A stretch of 64,000 bases of DNA from Nemopilema nomurai (GCA_003864495.1 ML133394.1:1674001-1738000), one strand, 5' to 3'; shown: positions 37,201 to 50,700, counted from the first letter of the stretch. Numbers and translations are program-made. The notes: a model not told the origin generated them from the letters alone.

Positions 37201-39447
37201 TCGCTAAAAGAGAACATTGGCAATCTTATTTGAAATAGAGTCTAATTTCAACAATACCCCACTTTTATGCATGAATACCCCACAATACCCACTTTTACTC
37301 ATTTTTCATTATGATTTCAGATCACTTGGTCTACAAGTTCCTCCTCGTATTAGATTTATGAAGGTAACTTTCCCAATTTTTCTGAAATTTCAGTTTGTAC
37401 ATTTTAGGAAACCTAGTTGCTGGATGTATTTCTATATTCATTTTTAAGTTGCTTATCTCTTCATTTATTGAGACAAATAGAGATAAACTTCTTATGTTGC
37501 GTTTTTTGAATTACTACTTAACAGCCATTTTGTCATGGCTACAATTATAGTAACCAGTGTGCTCATATTATTGTCAATTTTTAGAAACTGGAAAAGAAAA
37601 TTGGCACTTCAAAGAAAGAAGCAAGAAATGATGAAAAAATGAAAAAATCTTTGAAAAAGAGCAAGCTTGGAGATGATGAATCTGAAGCTTCTTCTGAATC
37701 TGATGACAACCTTGAAAATGAGATTGATAGGGAGGCTAATAGCAATATAGAGAAGAGTGGATCACAAAATGATGAACTAAATGAAATTGATGATGTTCTG
37801 GTTTTGAAGAAGAAGCACCTCATTACAGAAGCAGATGAAGATGGGGATGATGATAGCATACAGGTAAAAGTTTTCAATTAACTTGATTGTTTTGTGTCCA
37901 TTTTTCACATCCTTGATTGTTGTTGATGAATTTATTGTACTTTTTAACACTTGTGTGTAATTTCAAAGCATTTTAAGAATTTTCAAAATCCTTGTAGGAG
38001 CTTGAAGAGATGGAAACAAAGACAAATAAAAGTAGCAGAAAAATCCAAGATGGAAGAGTAACTCTTGCAAAGAAAATTATAAGAAAAGGAATCAAATTGA
38101 ATACAAAAATCAAATTTGATGAAGATGGTGAAGTAAGTTGTTTCATCATTTTTAGAAGTGTTTTCTATGCTTCGCTCTTTTTTTGAATTTAACTCTTTTT
38201 TTAAAGCTGTTTACTATTTATTCATTTCTAATTTTTTGAAAAACAAAGAAATTGGTGTATTTTTCATACAAAACATCTCTATTGTTTCATTGTGAAAAGA
38301 TTTGTTTTTTTTGTGAAGACTTCAAGCCTGTCAAGGTAAAAAAATAATGAAAGTAGCCAAGTTTATTGGAAAATGCTGTCTAGCAATTTTCTTGTAGCTT
38401 TTAGTAATTGCTCACCCAAAAGGGACTATTTCTTACAGTAAGCTATATGCAGTTAGCTATAAGCTATATGTTTTGATGCATGTTGAAACAGTGATTATTT
38501 GCTCTTATTGAAAGGTGAGCAGCAATGTCTTTTACTGATGTAGTGGTAAGCAGCAGGCAATTTTTAATTCTAGATCAATGAGGAAGTGAAACCTGATTTG
38601 AATGAAAGTGAAACTGATGATGAACTTGAGGATTCAAGCCAACTCAAGCCCATCTCAGTTGAAGAATTAAAAAAGCAGGATACAATTGGTGGTATAAATA
38701 TTAAAAATACAATGAGAAAACTTTCAAAGGAAGATAGACTTGACCGCCAGACTGAAAGAGAAAGAGTCAAACGTAAACACAAGGAAAACAGAATAAAGCA
38801 ACGAAATGAACGGAAATTGTTTTCAGAAATGGTATGAGTTGTTTGATACTTTTTCCACTAAAAGTTTGATCTACAGAGAGATCCATATAAAATAGTAGTC
38901 CACAGAGAGATCTGTCAGACAATCACAAAGATTTTTGTTTCTAGGTTCACCTGATTTACTAATAATGATATCTTGAAGCTAATTTTGAATATGAATGTAA
39001 CATTTGTTGGTCATTCTTAGAGCGTTGCAACATTGGGAGGTGATGAATCAATAAGCCATGAAGTTTCAGATGACTCAAATGACGAGCAACGGTATGAAAC
39101 CTTCGTAGAATTTCTGCAATTCAATTTGTAATTAAGAGCCAATGTTTTGAAATTTTCTTTATAATGAAGATTGAAAAGGAAGAAATTGCAAACAAATGTT
39201 TGGATTCTAAATTCATTTGTTGTTGATTTTGAGTCATTGATTTTATATGAAGTTTTCTTGTTTCCCAGTTGTGAATTGAGTTATTTAAGTGCCTTGTTGA
39301 TAATTAAATGTTCTTTTGCCTTTTAGGCCTGATAAATCATCTCCAAGGAAGAAAATGAAAAGGGAAACAGACGGTACATCATATGAAAGGGAGTTGTTAA
39401 AAGAAGATGAAGAACTTGCTTTGCAGTTGTTATCTGGCATGTCATAA
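31299..39447 (+). CDS. DDX10: DEAD-box RNA helicase DDX10 (Dbp4)
   Basis: Nucleolar helicase needed for small-subunit rRNA processing and U14 snoRNA release. Exons: 31299-31448, 31557-31617, 31858-31988, 32138-32218, 32327-32404, 32790-32910, 33164-33278, 33641-33674, 33775-33837, 34074-34178, 34471-34633, 34913-34997, 35263-35326, 35725-35762, 36340-36427, 36822-36910, 37321-37363, 37585-37863, 37998-38132, 38574-38831, 39021-39091, 39328-39447. Motifs: AKTGSGKT (101-108), PTREL (137-141), TPGR (185-188), DEAD (210-213), SAT (241-243), ATDIAARGL (359-367), HRVGRTAR (389-396). Downstream, [12 protein letters not shown] and the acidic and Lys-rich tail are DDX10-specific. The intron after 34178 is GC-AG. 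The last exon as given ends at a TAA at 39398 in the spliced frame; the likely true end (EELALQLL, stop 39445-39447) needs a one-base frameshift. About 775 residues. Confidence 0.95.
34179..34470 (+). other. GC-AG intron in DDX10
   Basis: The donor reads CAG|GCAAGT with GC in place of GT and an otherwise perfect consensus. It is required to keep frame between FMSSCKQ and [17 protein letters not shown] donor eight bases upstream (GTAAGC at 34171) would shift the frame. Confidence 0.85.
36428..36821 (-). other. Antisense open frame filling a DDX10 intron
   Basis: A minus-strand frame of 133 residues (36801 down to 36400) covers nearly all of this intron and ends in the neighbouring exon. Its composition is protein-like (Gln-rich near residues 30-40), but no family is recognised and there is no sign of its own promoter. 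Confidence 0.2.
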
Positions 39448-39490
39448 TAATCAAGTATTTTTGTATACTGAAAAATGAATCAAGTTTTCT

Positions 39491-39496
39491 ATTAAA
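39491..39496 (+). terminator. Polyadenylation signal of DDX10
   Basis: ATTAAA 44 bp after the final in-frame TAA. Confidence 0.5.
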
Positions 39497-39499
39497 GTC

Positions 39500-40492
39500 A
39501 TTGGCATTTTTATGAGAGCCAGCTGAATATATCTAATTATAAAAGCCTACAAATACATGATTGTATGAATTAGGGAATGCAACATTTTCATTATAAGCCA
39601 CATGCACACACACCATATTTACTAGTGAATACATTCTGCTACTTAGAAATCATAACAGTTAATAACTTCTTCAGCTCATTTCCAATCACTAACATTTACA
39701 CTAAAAGCAGCACCTACTGTGGTTCTTCTTTTCTTTTCACCTGTTTATAGCACAATAAGCCACAAGCTCATTTTTTTCTTTGTGTGTTTGCTCTTTTTGC
39801 TGTCCTCAGAATAATATTAGAATGTTATAGTTGCAAATAGCCTCCTTTTTCACCAAACCTCTGTGCTATAAAATCCAACTTTAATATTCTTATTAATTCC
39901 TATATTTTATTCTACATGCCAGTTTTTTCACTCTCCATTTTCTACCTACCATACATCTTCATTACTGTTCAAGATGATACTTTGCAAAACTGTACAAAAA
40001 CCAAAAGTTAGTAAATCTTCATATAATTATTATGTGGTAATTGTCACAAGAAATGAATAATTGGGACCATTAAAAATTTTACTCTCATTTCAACAGAAGC
40101 TTTTCAACATACCATAATGTGCTAGAAAGGTCTGTGTTAAAAACTATATTTCATTTTAATTGGTTCTCTGTGAATAATTTCCACCCCCCTGCTGGCAAAT
40201 CTTGCAGTAAAGCTGCTTCCTTAATAATTAATGATCATGACGACATGCTACACAGCGATTCTTTTATGGATGACTGTTACTCATATGTGCTTTGAAAACA
40301 CAGTAACTCCACTAAACGTTTAAAATAGACCACACAAATGTAGTGGCAAAAAGCCTCATCTTTGTATGTCATCAAAACATCAAAGTACCAACAGAAGTTT
40401 TGGATCCACACGAAAAACCAGGCACAATAATATTTCACTGTGTTTTCAGATGCTGAGTTTAAAACTTAATTGCAATAAGGTATTTTAATGTG
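39500..40492. other. Intergenic between convergent DDX10 and RPP30
   Basis: AT-rich 3' flanks. TTTATT at about 39904 could be a minus-strand polyadenylation signal for RPP30. Nothing else is supported. Confidence 0.4.
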
Positions 40493-41458
40493 TCATAAAC
40501 TGAATAAAACTTCTCTCACACATTCAAAGTAGGAATCATTAGTATACAGGTCATTTCTATTTATTCTTTTTTCGCTTAGCACCTGGTTATTGGAGACTGG
40601 GCTAGAAGTTTCAATAGCCTGTATTTCATCTTTAACAATAGTTTCAATGTTATCTGATGGTTCCCCAATCCTTCTGAAACGAAAAACACTTTTGGCTGTT
40701 CTTGATCTAGCATATGCATGCAATACAACATTTTTGCATGAAGTCCTTATTGAAGCACTTGATTGATCAGTCCTCAGACCAAACAACAGACCAAGATTGG
40801 CAATATCTTGTGGTCCTCGTATTTCCATATAGTGGTTGGCGTTGCTTGTAAAAATAAGTCCTTTTCCCTTGCACTTTTTAACCAAATTTAGGGAATTTGA
40901 TAAAACATTTTGCCGGAGAGATGTGCTCCTTATGGATGATGCATAATACAGCTCGAAGAAAACGCCACGGTCCACAGCTGCACCGATGGTTGAATGTTTC
41001 AGCCTGAAGCTAATCCTTTCATCAAGGTCAAGACTTATTATATCCATATTCTCAATCTGGGTGCAAGCTTGCAAGAATAACTTCTCATTGGTAGGGCGAA
41101 CAGCAATAATGTCAAACGATTGAACAAAATCTGTTTGGAGACACCTGACATGATCGGGGTTATCTAGTGCAACAGTTATTCGTTTGAGGATTTTAAATTC
41201 CTCTGGTTTTTCTGTAATTTTTTGAGAAATTTCCTCTATCCGCCTATGATATGTTGCAATTTGATTACAATCATCTTCCAACTGCACAGAGTCGCCTTTC
41301 TTTCCTGACCTTCTTCTCTTGTTGGAGGTAGAATAGTTCAAATTCAATGCAATTACTTGATAACCGAATTGTATCAGTCTTTCAATCTTCTTTACAATGT
41401 CGTCTTCATCTTCCTCGGGCAGAACCGGAACATTCAAGTCGTAAACGATCTTCGCCAT
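40493..41458 (-). CDS. RPP30: Ribonuclease P/MRP protein subunit p30, intronless
   Basis: Protein subunit of nuclear RNase P (tRNA 5' maturation) and RNase MRP (rRNA processing); it folds as a TIM-like barrel without its own catalytic role. 321 residues in one exon against about 268 in human. Recognisable blocks: YDLNVP at the N-terminus, RLIQFGYQVIALN, ILKRITVAL, QSFDIIAVRPTNEKLFLQAC, AAVDRGVFFELYY, NSLNLVKKCKGKGLIFTSNA and EIRGPQDIANLGLLFGL, all in family order. The extra length is a basic insert near residues 45-60 and a C-terminal acidic tail. Single-exon structure contrasts with its multi-exon neighbours. Start codons of RPP30 and TMEM181 are 248 bp apart and divergent, so they probably share a promoter. 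Confidence 0.95.
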   Translation of the reverse strand: MAKIVYDLNVPVLPEEDEDDIVKKIERLIQFGYQVIALNLNYSTSNKRRRSGKKGDSVQLEDDCNQIATYHRRIEEISQKITEKPEEFKILKRITVALDNPDHVRCLQTDFVQSFDIIAVRPTNEKLFLQACTQIENMDIISLDLDERISFRLKHSTIGAAVDRGVFFELYYASSIRSTSLRQNVLSNSLNLVKKCKGKGLIFTSNANHYMEIRGPQDIANLGLLFGLRTDQSSASIRTSCKNVVLHAYARSRTAKSVFRFRRIGEPSDNIETIVKDEIQAIETSSPVSNNQVLSEKRINRNDLYTNDSYFECVREVLFSL

Positions 41459-41706
41459 GCTTGTTTTCAGATAACTCTACTTGATTAAGAGGCTCTTCTC
41501 AAAGCGAGAATGTTCAACTAGCTGGTGGCTTGTTGTTTCACGGGAAGTTTCATTTGCTTGGTTTGTTGATCTCACCACCTACTCTCCGAAGCTCTATTGT
41601 TTTAGTAAACGGCCATTGGTGAGAGATATAAGCGAAAACTTTAGCTTGATATAATGTTTTGTTAGAAATTTTCTTATCGCGTTGGTTACGAAGAGAACGA
41701 CGAAAC
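41459..41706. promoter_or_regulatory. Divergent promoter of RPP30 and TMEM181
   Basis: The whole 248 bp between two start codons on opposite strands; no TATA box was seen. It must hold both 5' UTRs and the start sites. Confidence 0.6.
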
Positions 41707-44700
41707 ATGGCGCACCCAAAGCTGAGGCAGCTGGAATCGTGAGTAGCGAACTCCCACAAACTTTTTCGGCGCTAGAATGCAACTCGTGTCCTTAATAAAC
41801 TTTTCATTATTCCAATGTATGTTATAACTAGTTATGAAATAGCTTTCGGTTAATTTCTACATAAACGAGAAGGCTACCTTCCTTAATCGAATTAACCATT
41901 AATTCTCAATATGAGTTCGACATTGAGTCTTCATTCCAAAACACGCTACACGAATATAAAAGGCATTGGTTGCACATGAAACAGAATAATTTCCTTTAGA
42001 CATTGAAATGAAGAAATGTGGATAAAATTTGTTTTGAAGTAAGTGTGTATGAACTAAAAGGGCTTTAATAATTTGAAGCAAGGCTTTGTTTTCACGCCTA
42101 CAAATTCTAAGTAGATGCTTATTTAGCAAAGAAATGGGCAGTTAGAAAAATATCAAAATAACACAAGGCCATTAAATAAACAGAAAAATTGATTCGTTTT
42201 ACTGAATGCTTTCTCAGGCACCTTTTTTCTATATTCTGTGCCATATTTGTCTTGTAATTGACATGTCTCTCCACCCCAATATCATCACAAAGTGTCATGT
42301 TATTTTGATATTGATCAGACCTCTAATAGTTATTCATTTGTCATTTATAATGTTTATTTACGATTTATTTATTGATGGCATGATTTTTTGATAACTTGTT
42401 GACCTCTATTTGTGAAAATAGAGGAATTGGAATATCTTATCTATGTTAATTTTTTATCTTAAGGTCAGTCCAGATGAGATTGTACACTCTCACAAAAAGA
42501 CAGTTTGTACTTGTGTTTGTGGGGTTCTTTTCCTGTTTTGTGATCACATTCATAATTGGCCTGGCAGGTTAGTAAAATCAAGAGAGTTAATGATTGTTTT
42601 ATTGGTAACTAAAGTTTGTTATATAACAATATTTGATTTGATTTGATTTGATTTATTTATTATTCAAATTCTACTACAATAATAATTGTTAACAAAATAC
42701 TGATGATAATAACTTTGAAAAATAAAATAAAACAACAACGCAATGCAACTATAATATAATATAATATAATATAATATAATATAATATAATATAATATAAT
42801 ATAATATAATATAATATAATATAATATAATATAATATAATATAATATAATATAATATATATTGTGCAATAACTCACAGTTTTCCAAATTACTTTTATTAT
42901 CTTCAGTAATATCAGATCCCTATCAAAATGGAAACAGGAAACAATGTGATACTGTTTGAGTGGATCTTTCAAGAGGATCAGCCTACTTATGCAATGGAAC
43001 ACAAAAGTTTTCAGTATCCAGAAATTGCTTTTTTCAAGAGAAACATTTATAATAGCATTATGTGTTGATCACTTTAATCGCTTTCTGGCATGCTGTGTAC
43101 CCCCCCCCCCCTATGCTTACTGTAATTAGCTATTTTTAGTGAAACTTTCCTGCATAATATATAGTTATTTTGGAATGATTATTTTAGGTCCTCCTATCAT
43201 AAGTGAGAACACTGTTACAGCAAGACAACTAAACCCAAAGGTCAATCTTATGGTGAGTTTACTGACTAGTAGACTGTTGCCTTCTGCTTTATCAACAAGT
43301 TTACCCTTCTTAGAAATACCTGTAGTTTTATTCTACCATTCTCATCTCATCTCTCTATGAATGCTCATTCTAGAAAAGATGTACCCATTTGAGAAATTGT
43401 AGACTTTGACTCACAAAAGAAATGAGGAGATCCAGACACAGTTGTTTATTTTTTCTCTAGACGGGTCCCTTTAAGATGGAGTCTGGGATGCTAACAGTTT
43501 TCAACCAACAACTATGGTTGCTTTGCAAATTGCAAATAAGTGGTTTGCGAAAAAAAGGTGAGACCTACCTGTCAAATTTGTATATTTGCACTTCCACATT
43601 TGTATCCTTATGCAAGATTTAAAAGATTATCATTGCAGTAATAACTGTTTTTAAAATGGGAATATGTTGGTTGGTATTATATTTCAATACTTTTTGAGAC
43701 AACCTAGAGCAGAACTTTAAAGAACTGTTTTTGATGTCTATTAAAGGACCTAGGGTGTTTGTATTCATCATTTAGATTATTTATGATTGTTTGTATTCCT
43801 AATCTTTTTCAGAGTTCACATTTGAAAAGCAGTTCCATGTCTTTGTAAAGATCATGGGGCGAAACAAACATACAAGCAGTTATAAATTGATATCAGAGAC
43901 ATTCCACAATAGGACAAGAACAATTAAATGTACAGTCAAGGTACACAGTGTCGAATCGATTTTGTTCTCCATATAGTTCTCCATAAAGTTTTTTACATTA
44001 AATTAATATTCCCATTCGTCCTGAATAAAAGTAATTTATCAGGTTTTTGGTGTAATTAAATTGAGAATTTTGCTTTGACTTTGTTTTTAGATAAGTGTTA
44101 CTGCTCTTTCCTATCTTTAATGAACTGATGTTAGCAATATACATTAAAATATCATAAACTTCAATGTTTTGTTTATTTCAGGGCTGTGAGCATTTTGTTG
44201 TCCTTCATGTGGGCAATATTGAGCATCCATCATATCAGATCACCATACAATTTCATGATCTTTCATTTCCTTCTGTTCTGAAAGTGCGAAATATTCTGTT
44301 CATGGTAAGAATCTATTTTATAGGTATTTTCAAGTTGTTTTTAATTAAAATATTGTTAAAATGTTTTTTAATAGTAAAGGACGAAGACCTGTAATGTGTT
44401 CTACTAAAGGTTTCTGCTTAAAATTGAAAAAAATGCATCTTTTAAAAAGTGGAATAAGACAGCAAAGGCAACAGAGTTCTTAATCACATATCTCATAAAT
44501 AGAATGAAACGTATGTGAAAGCTGTAATTTTATTTTAAGTTTGTTTTTTGAAATGCTAACAAGAACTGACAGTAATTTCTTCAGCTCCAAATCTTTAACA
44601 TTCATAGGGTTGAGCCTATGGCATTAAGGCCTGAATGTTTACAAAGAATAGCCCATCCAATTTTAATGAGTTTGATATTTTTATCAGTGATCCAAAGTCC

Positions 44701-47700
44701 AGTAGGACAGGTCTTAACATTTTCTTTGCTTGAAATACTTTTTTTAAGTGGACTCTTACAATAACCAAATACTGCTGGAATGCATTAAAATTTAGAATGC
44801 TATACTCAGTTACTTTTTGTTCACTTCTTCTCATTGCTTTAATCTACATGGTAATCTACATTATTATTGTTTCTAAAGGCTCTATACAGTACTTTTACTT
44901 ACTGTCCATTTCAGTTCAAATATTACAATGCTGAATTCACCCAAATTGAAATATGGTTTCGATTCGCCTTCTTGGTGCTTTCCTTCACTGTAACGGTAAA
45001 GTTTACTCCGTTTTATATTCATAACATTAATTGGAGAGGTGATATCATCTACTTAAGACAATTTCGTATCACAATTGGCATGTGCTCTAAATTGATTGAC
45101 TCTTTTATCATTCAAATGTCATAGCATCAAGTCAACTTATCTTAATTCCTGTCTTATGAATTTGCATCATGTTATTTACAATTATTGAATCATTTCCATT
45201 GATTTTGGAATTTCCAAACTGAGGTATAGAGGGATTAAGTTTTTTGAACAAGATACTTTAAATAATTTGAATTCTAATAATCAAATGTTTTATAATATTT
45301 GAATATTTTCACTGTATCCTTTTTAGTGTCTTTTTGCGCACACCTTGAAAAAATTCCCATTGAGGGAATGGACAATTGAACAAAAATGGATGTCTTTGCT
45401 CTTGCCACTCTTGTTACTTTATGATGGTAATTTTTTTACTTTGCTACAATTTCATGTTACATTCTCTGCAAAACATTATCCCTTTAAAATTGTCTAGAGT
45501 TTCTTTCCCCATTGGTTTGCAAGTTAATGCTGTTGTTGCTTTTTGGCAATATCAAAATAGTTTTTCAGAATGCTATTACGTCAGAGGGACGATTTCCCAA
45601 AATGTCTGAGTGATTGGATGATAGTTTATTGAAAGTGTCTTGCAGATTGTCATTTTTGCTCCTTCGTTTGTATTATCTGTGAACAGATCTTACTGGGAAT
45701 GGTGTGCAATCCCCCTTGCACGCTTTCCTTGTTATAACAACGTTGCATGGTTTTTAATGTTTACAATTTGTGCCCTCAATTGAGATCAATGTCAGCAAAA
45801 AAGTGTCAATGGCAAGTCAAAAAGCATCAATTTTTTGACGAGGTTAAGAAAATATATATAGCTGGTCCACGTAAATGTTTGTTGGTTGATTCTTGCTTTT
45901 GGACGGTTTTGAAAAAAATGGCATCGTTTGCAAAGAAAAGGAGAGGAGCAAGGATCTGAGCATTTTTCTGACGTTGACCAAGGAGGGTATTATCGAGACG
46001 TTCGAATCAAAACAGTGCTTGACAAAAATCTTATAGAAGATGTCAAATTCATCCACTGATATACATTTAAATTGGATTCTTAGTTGAAGAAAGATGTAAT
46101 TTTCCTCGATTTTCAACTGCACTTCATCGTGCGCTTGAAATGCCCAAGGATTGCGATTGAACACACACCTTCAAAATTTTTCCTATCAAGGCCTTCGTAA
46201 ACATTTGTTTTGAAATTTATTTCAAACAGACATTGCATGTTAACCACACTCTCTTTTTTCTGCCCGATCACTTCAGATCCAATTTTCCCGCTGAATTTCC
46301 TGCTGCATAGCTGGATACCTCTGGCTATAGATGCTGTGTTTCAAGTAACATTTCTGGCTGCCATGCTTATGTTTTGGCTCTGTGCCTTCCACGGAATCCG
46401 GCAGGTTAGTGCTGTTTATGACCTTGAATAGTGAAGTCGAATATAATGAATGAAGTCGAAAGAAATAATGAATATAATAATGATAATAATGAAGTCGAAA
46501 GAATTTGGTTTTAGTTTGTAAGATCGAAACATAGAGATTCGTTGGTATTCATCTATGCACACTTAAAAGAGCTGCTTTCCTTTCGTTATATCTTCATTTG
46601 AGTTTTTCGAATAACTTCTTAATCTGGTGTACAATTTGCATTAGGTTTTTTTCGATTCTGGAAAAGAAGTTTTGCCAATGTATTTTACATAACTTTGTTG
46701 ATATTGGGCATTGCTGTATCAACCACTTTACACCTTCTGGCTGGGGCGGTGCGTAAAGGTATTGGCGTTATTAGTCTAATACCACTTTTTCCGAGGCATG
46801 ATTTTATTTTAGATGCGCGCTTTCTATGTATTGCGCACTGTTCTTGAAAGCAATGAAATATTGCATCTTTGTTTTGTATCTGCTCCGCAAAGAAAGCTGA
46901 TGAAACACCATTATACCCTGTTCTCTGAGATATCTGAGAACTCTGTAGAGTAACAATGAAGATAATTAATGTTGGATTAAAGCCCAATCTCCACTAGGCG
47001 GAAAATTGTCGAGGCGGAAAAATTTCCTGCGATCTAATTAGCTAATTAAATTGTCGCGGCGGAAAATGCCGACTAGCGAAAAGTAGATAGTGATCCTACT
47101 TTTCGCCGCGCGACAATTTTCCGCCTAGTGGAGATTGGGCTTTAACACAGATAGCACAGATCGAATGACTCGGTATATGAGTTATTAAATGGATTTGTGG
47201 AGGTGAAGAAAGAAACACTTTTGACTGTTGGCCTTGTTTAGTCATGGGTGATTTGTCTACTGTGAGTGAAAATATTTCACTTCTTAACTTTTTTTCGTTT
47301 CATACCTGAAAGAATAAAGCATCCCCGAGGAACCTGTGTCCGCGTTATTAGAATCACGATTCTAAAAACGGGGCTGGAAAGTGAGGGCTTCCAGCCGCCC
47401 TCAACCTTCTTAATCTTAGCGGCTACACCGTTCCTCTCAGCCCCTAAAACCATTAAATGTTCCTGAACAGTGATTGAAAAGGGACCTTTGAGATCTTACG
47501 GGTTGCAGGTTTCGCCAATTTTCGTTGATGGTGTTTCGGGTTTTCCATAGAAGAAAATGCGGTTTTTGGGATTTCAATACTTATATTCCGTTTTGCGGTG
47601 ATTTAAATTTTTGTCCAGGTTTGCGGGTTCAGGTCCTCTCAAAGCCCTCTCATTATCAGGGCGTTTCCCATCTAACAAAAGGTGTGGCCAAAAACTCTAT

Positions 47701-50700
47701 GTTGTTTTATTTGAAAAAGTAATACCACTCCGGCAGCGCTACGCACCGCCCCTGCCTTCTGCTCAATTGACTGCACACCCTCAATGGCATCTTGCGATTC
47801 TATGGCGTGTTTAGAATTTCATGCACCATGCATAGATGTTGTTGTTACTGCATCAAGCAGGACCCTTTCAGTGCATTTCAGGTTTGTTTGTTATAAGAGG
47901 CATCTTCATTGCAGAGTGAGAGAACTTTCATGGGCTTTTACCTTCCAAAGATTATGATTGTTGGAGTTATGTGGGTTACAGGATGCGTTTTACTTGGATG
48001 GCAACAGTAAGTTCTTGGAGATCTCTTTCCTGGGATCAATAACATACCCAAGACCTATTCGTCTTGCACGTTAAAAACGATACCTTTGTTAGAATTTTCC
48101 GAAAAAACAACTTTCAATCTTATGGATTTTTGTACGTAAAGCAGGGGGAATATTTGAGGAAGCGAATCTGTGCTCAATTGGTATTTTTGTTTGTATGGTT
48201 GACCGCACAAATATCTGTCTAGTCATGTACGGGAAGAATGACCCGTTTATTTCACAGCTGGACGAAATTTAGCCATGCAAACGAACTTCTCAACTTACGT
48301 GTTCGTTTGCTACCAATATGCTGTTAATTATAACCGATTGTTGCTGATTCTAAGCTGTTTCAGTTTTACGGAATGTTTTCTATTAACAAGGATACTTCCT
48401 TTCAACGTGATAACTTGTTATTCTTTGCTTGACCCCTTTTCTCCTTCCTAGGCATAATGAGTTGTATGATCCATCTTATCAATATAAAGTTGATATTGGT
48501 CATTTTGTGGTAAGTTATCATAGCATTTCTTGTTTGTAACTTCTCCAGTAACAATCAATTCCAAACCAAAACCAGTGACTTTTCTTGAGTCCAGCTAAAA
48601 CACCTTTACTGATTTTCCTTCAATTTTATGTTTTCAGGGCTTGAAAATCTTCTTCTTCATTGTCGGTGGCATCTACTTGCTTTACCTGATAATCCTGATC
48701 GTGAAAGCCTACTTTGAGCTGCGGAACATGCCGTATTTTGGTTAGTTGTTTCTTCAATCTTCGCCGCAAGTATAGTGATCGATTTTGTTATCCTGTTCCA
48801 TTTTAAATGGAGCTTTATATCCTCGTTAACTATTAATAAAATTTACTTTGATTTTGTGTATAAGCAAAATTGTTGAAAAAAGTTTGACCTAATACGATTT
48901 ATAATTCTAAACGTTTACTAGCAATCTTTTACTTATCTCTTGGAAGGTGGTATGAAAATCTGTAAGATATGATAAGTCTGTAAATCGAGGTTATGGCTGC
49001 CCTTATTTCTAGTTTCATTGATTTTCAGCGTTCGATTTATGCATCCCCTAAGCCAAATTTCTCTGTTTGGTGGCTGATTATCCAAGTTTTTTCTTCTTGT
49101 AGTGTTTCTACATTCGACCTAAAGTTTTTATCCAGCATTTTAGAGCCGACTTTTCATGAGCTGACGATATTTATGTATACTGATAACATTTCTACGCTGC
49201 CACTTACATTTGCCTTTCTTTAGATGTTCGTGTCAAGTTTCTGACAGGATTAATGCTCAGTGTTGTTGCAATCAGGTAAGATGTGACTCTATTGTGGAGT
49301 AATTGAACAGAGTGCAGCAAAATGCTGGTTCTTGGCTTCATGGTGAAGCTAATCATTTGATATACTGGCAAGAGTTCAGGAGTAACATAAATGCAGATAT
49401 GGATTGCTTTGACTTGAGGATTGCAATTTCGAAATCATACTTAAGAACAAAGTTGGGTGTACTGTATTCTGCAACAGATGTAGGCTCATGGCTATATTGC
49501 AGTTTGCATGATGTATCCCGATATTTTTTCAGTCCCCGTTTTGTTTGACAGTTTGTCACCGTTGCCCTTATCCTTGACTTATCAAATAGTTTTTTCGCTT
49601 GTGAAAATTTGAAGACTTTTTATTATCTAGCTTCAATTTATCTACCTTTTTTATCTACCATACACTACAACAGTTTTCTGAACCTGCCTCGTTTTTACCA
49701 CACGGAAATGCTTTTTTAGTCTTACAGCCACTGGGATGAGATTTGGAACAGCCGTTGTTCAGGATAACTTTGTGGCGGAAATCACGACACAGTACCAAAA
49801 CTATATCCTTTCAATGTTTTACGATACACGTATTTCAGTTACAACGAGAGGCAATTTTTCAGCTTGAATAGTTAAATGGAGTTTTTCTTCAAAACTGATT
49901 CATTGCTGCAACGAACCAGAAACAGCAAATTACACATTTTATTGTTAGGATTATATGCTTGGCTGTCTATCGACTGTATCTACATTAGGCATCCAATGCG
50001 CCACATTCTCTCCTTCAAATAGTCATTAAAAGCACTGGTATACGCACACATCTTCCAACTTAGTGATAAATTCAATCACCGCTTTCACTTGATTATTCAG
50101 AGACAGGATCACTGCTGGGGGTTTTGTCATTGTTGTTGTTAAATAATCTGCTGGTACCACAATTGCAGTGAAGGCCTTTATCTACAAGGCTCCCTTCAAC
50201 ACAGCAAGCGTCTGTTTTTGATCTGCAGAATAGTTTGTCTTGATTCCTTTATGGGAAACAGACCTTTTACAAGATTGATTTATGACCAACTTTTATAGTT
50301 GATTAATTTTTGCGCGCCACAGTTTTGAATTGAGCACCCTTCGAAATGCGCACCCTCTCTAGGAACCGATGCGTTGATTTCATAATTTTCCTTGACGCTG
50401 TTTACCTGCCGAGTTTTTATGCTTTTATGGCTTGTTCAATTTCTACCTCTACACAATGGCATTTGTCTATTCACCATCAAAGGGTGCGGTTAAAGGTAAT
50501 TTTCTGTTTATATCCTAATTTATATTCGACTCTTGGCAAATTGAAAATCTGTGAAGGTGGCTTTGTGTTTTAGTCGGAAACCAAGCAGTGATCCTCGTTA
50601 CTACTTCGACCTCATTGTTAATAATTGCTTGTGCAATTGTTGAATTGTCAGTATTAGCAAGCATGCGAGTGACATTACCCGCATCCCAATCCACGGGGTA

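Noticed and set aside
42664..43002. 112-residue minus-strand frame with Tyr/Ile/Leu repeats
   Set aside because: It is the (ATAAT)n microsatellite read in frame inside a TMEM181 intron.
45844..46164. 106-residue minus-strand frame in a TMEM181 intron
   Set aside because: No family resemblance and normal length for AT-rich noncoding sequence.
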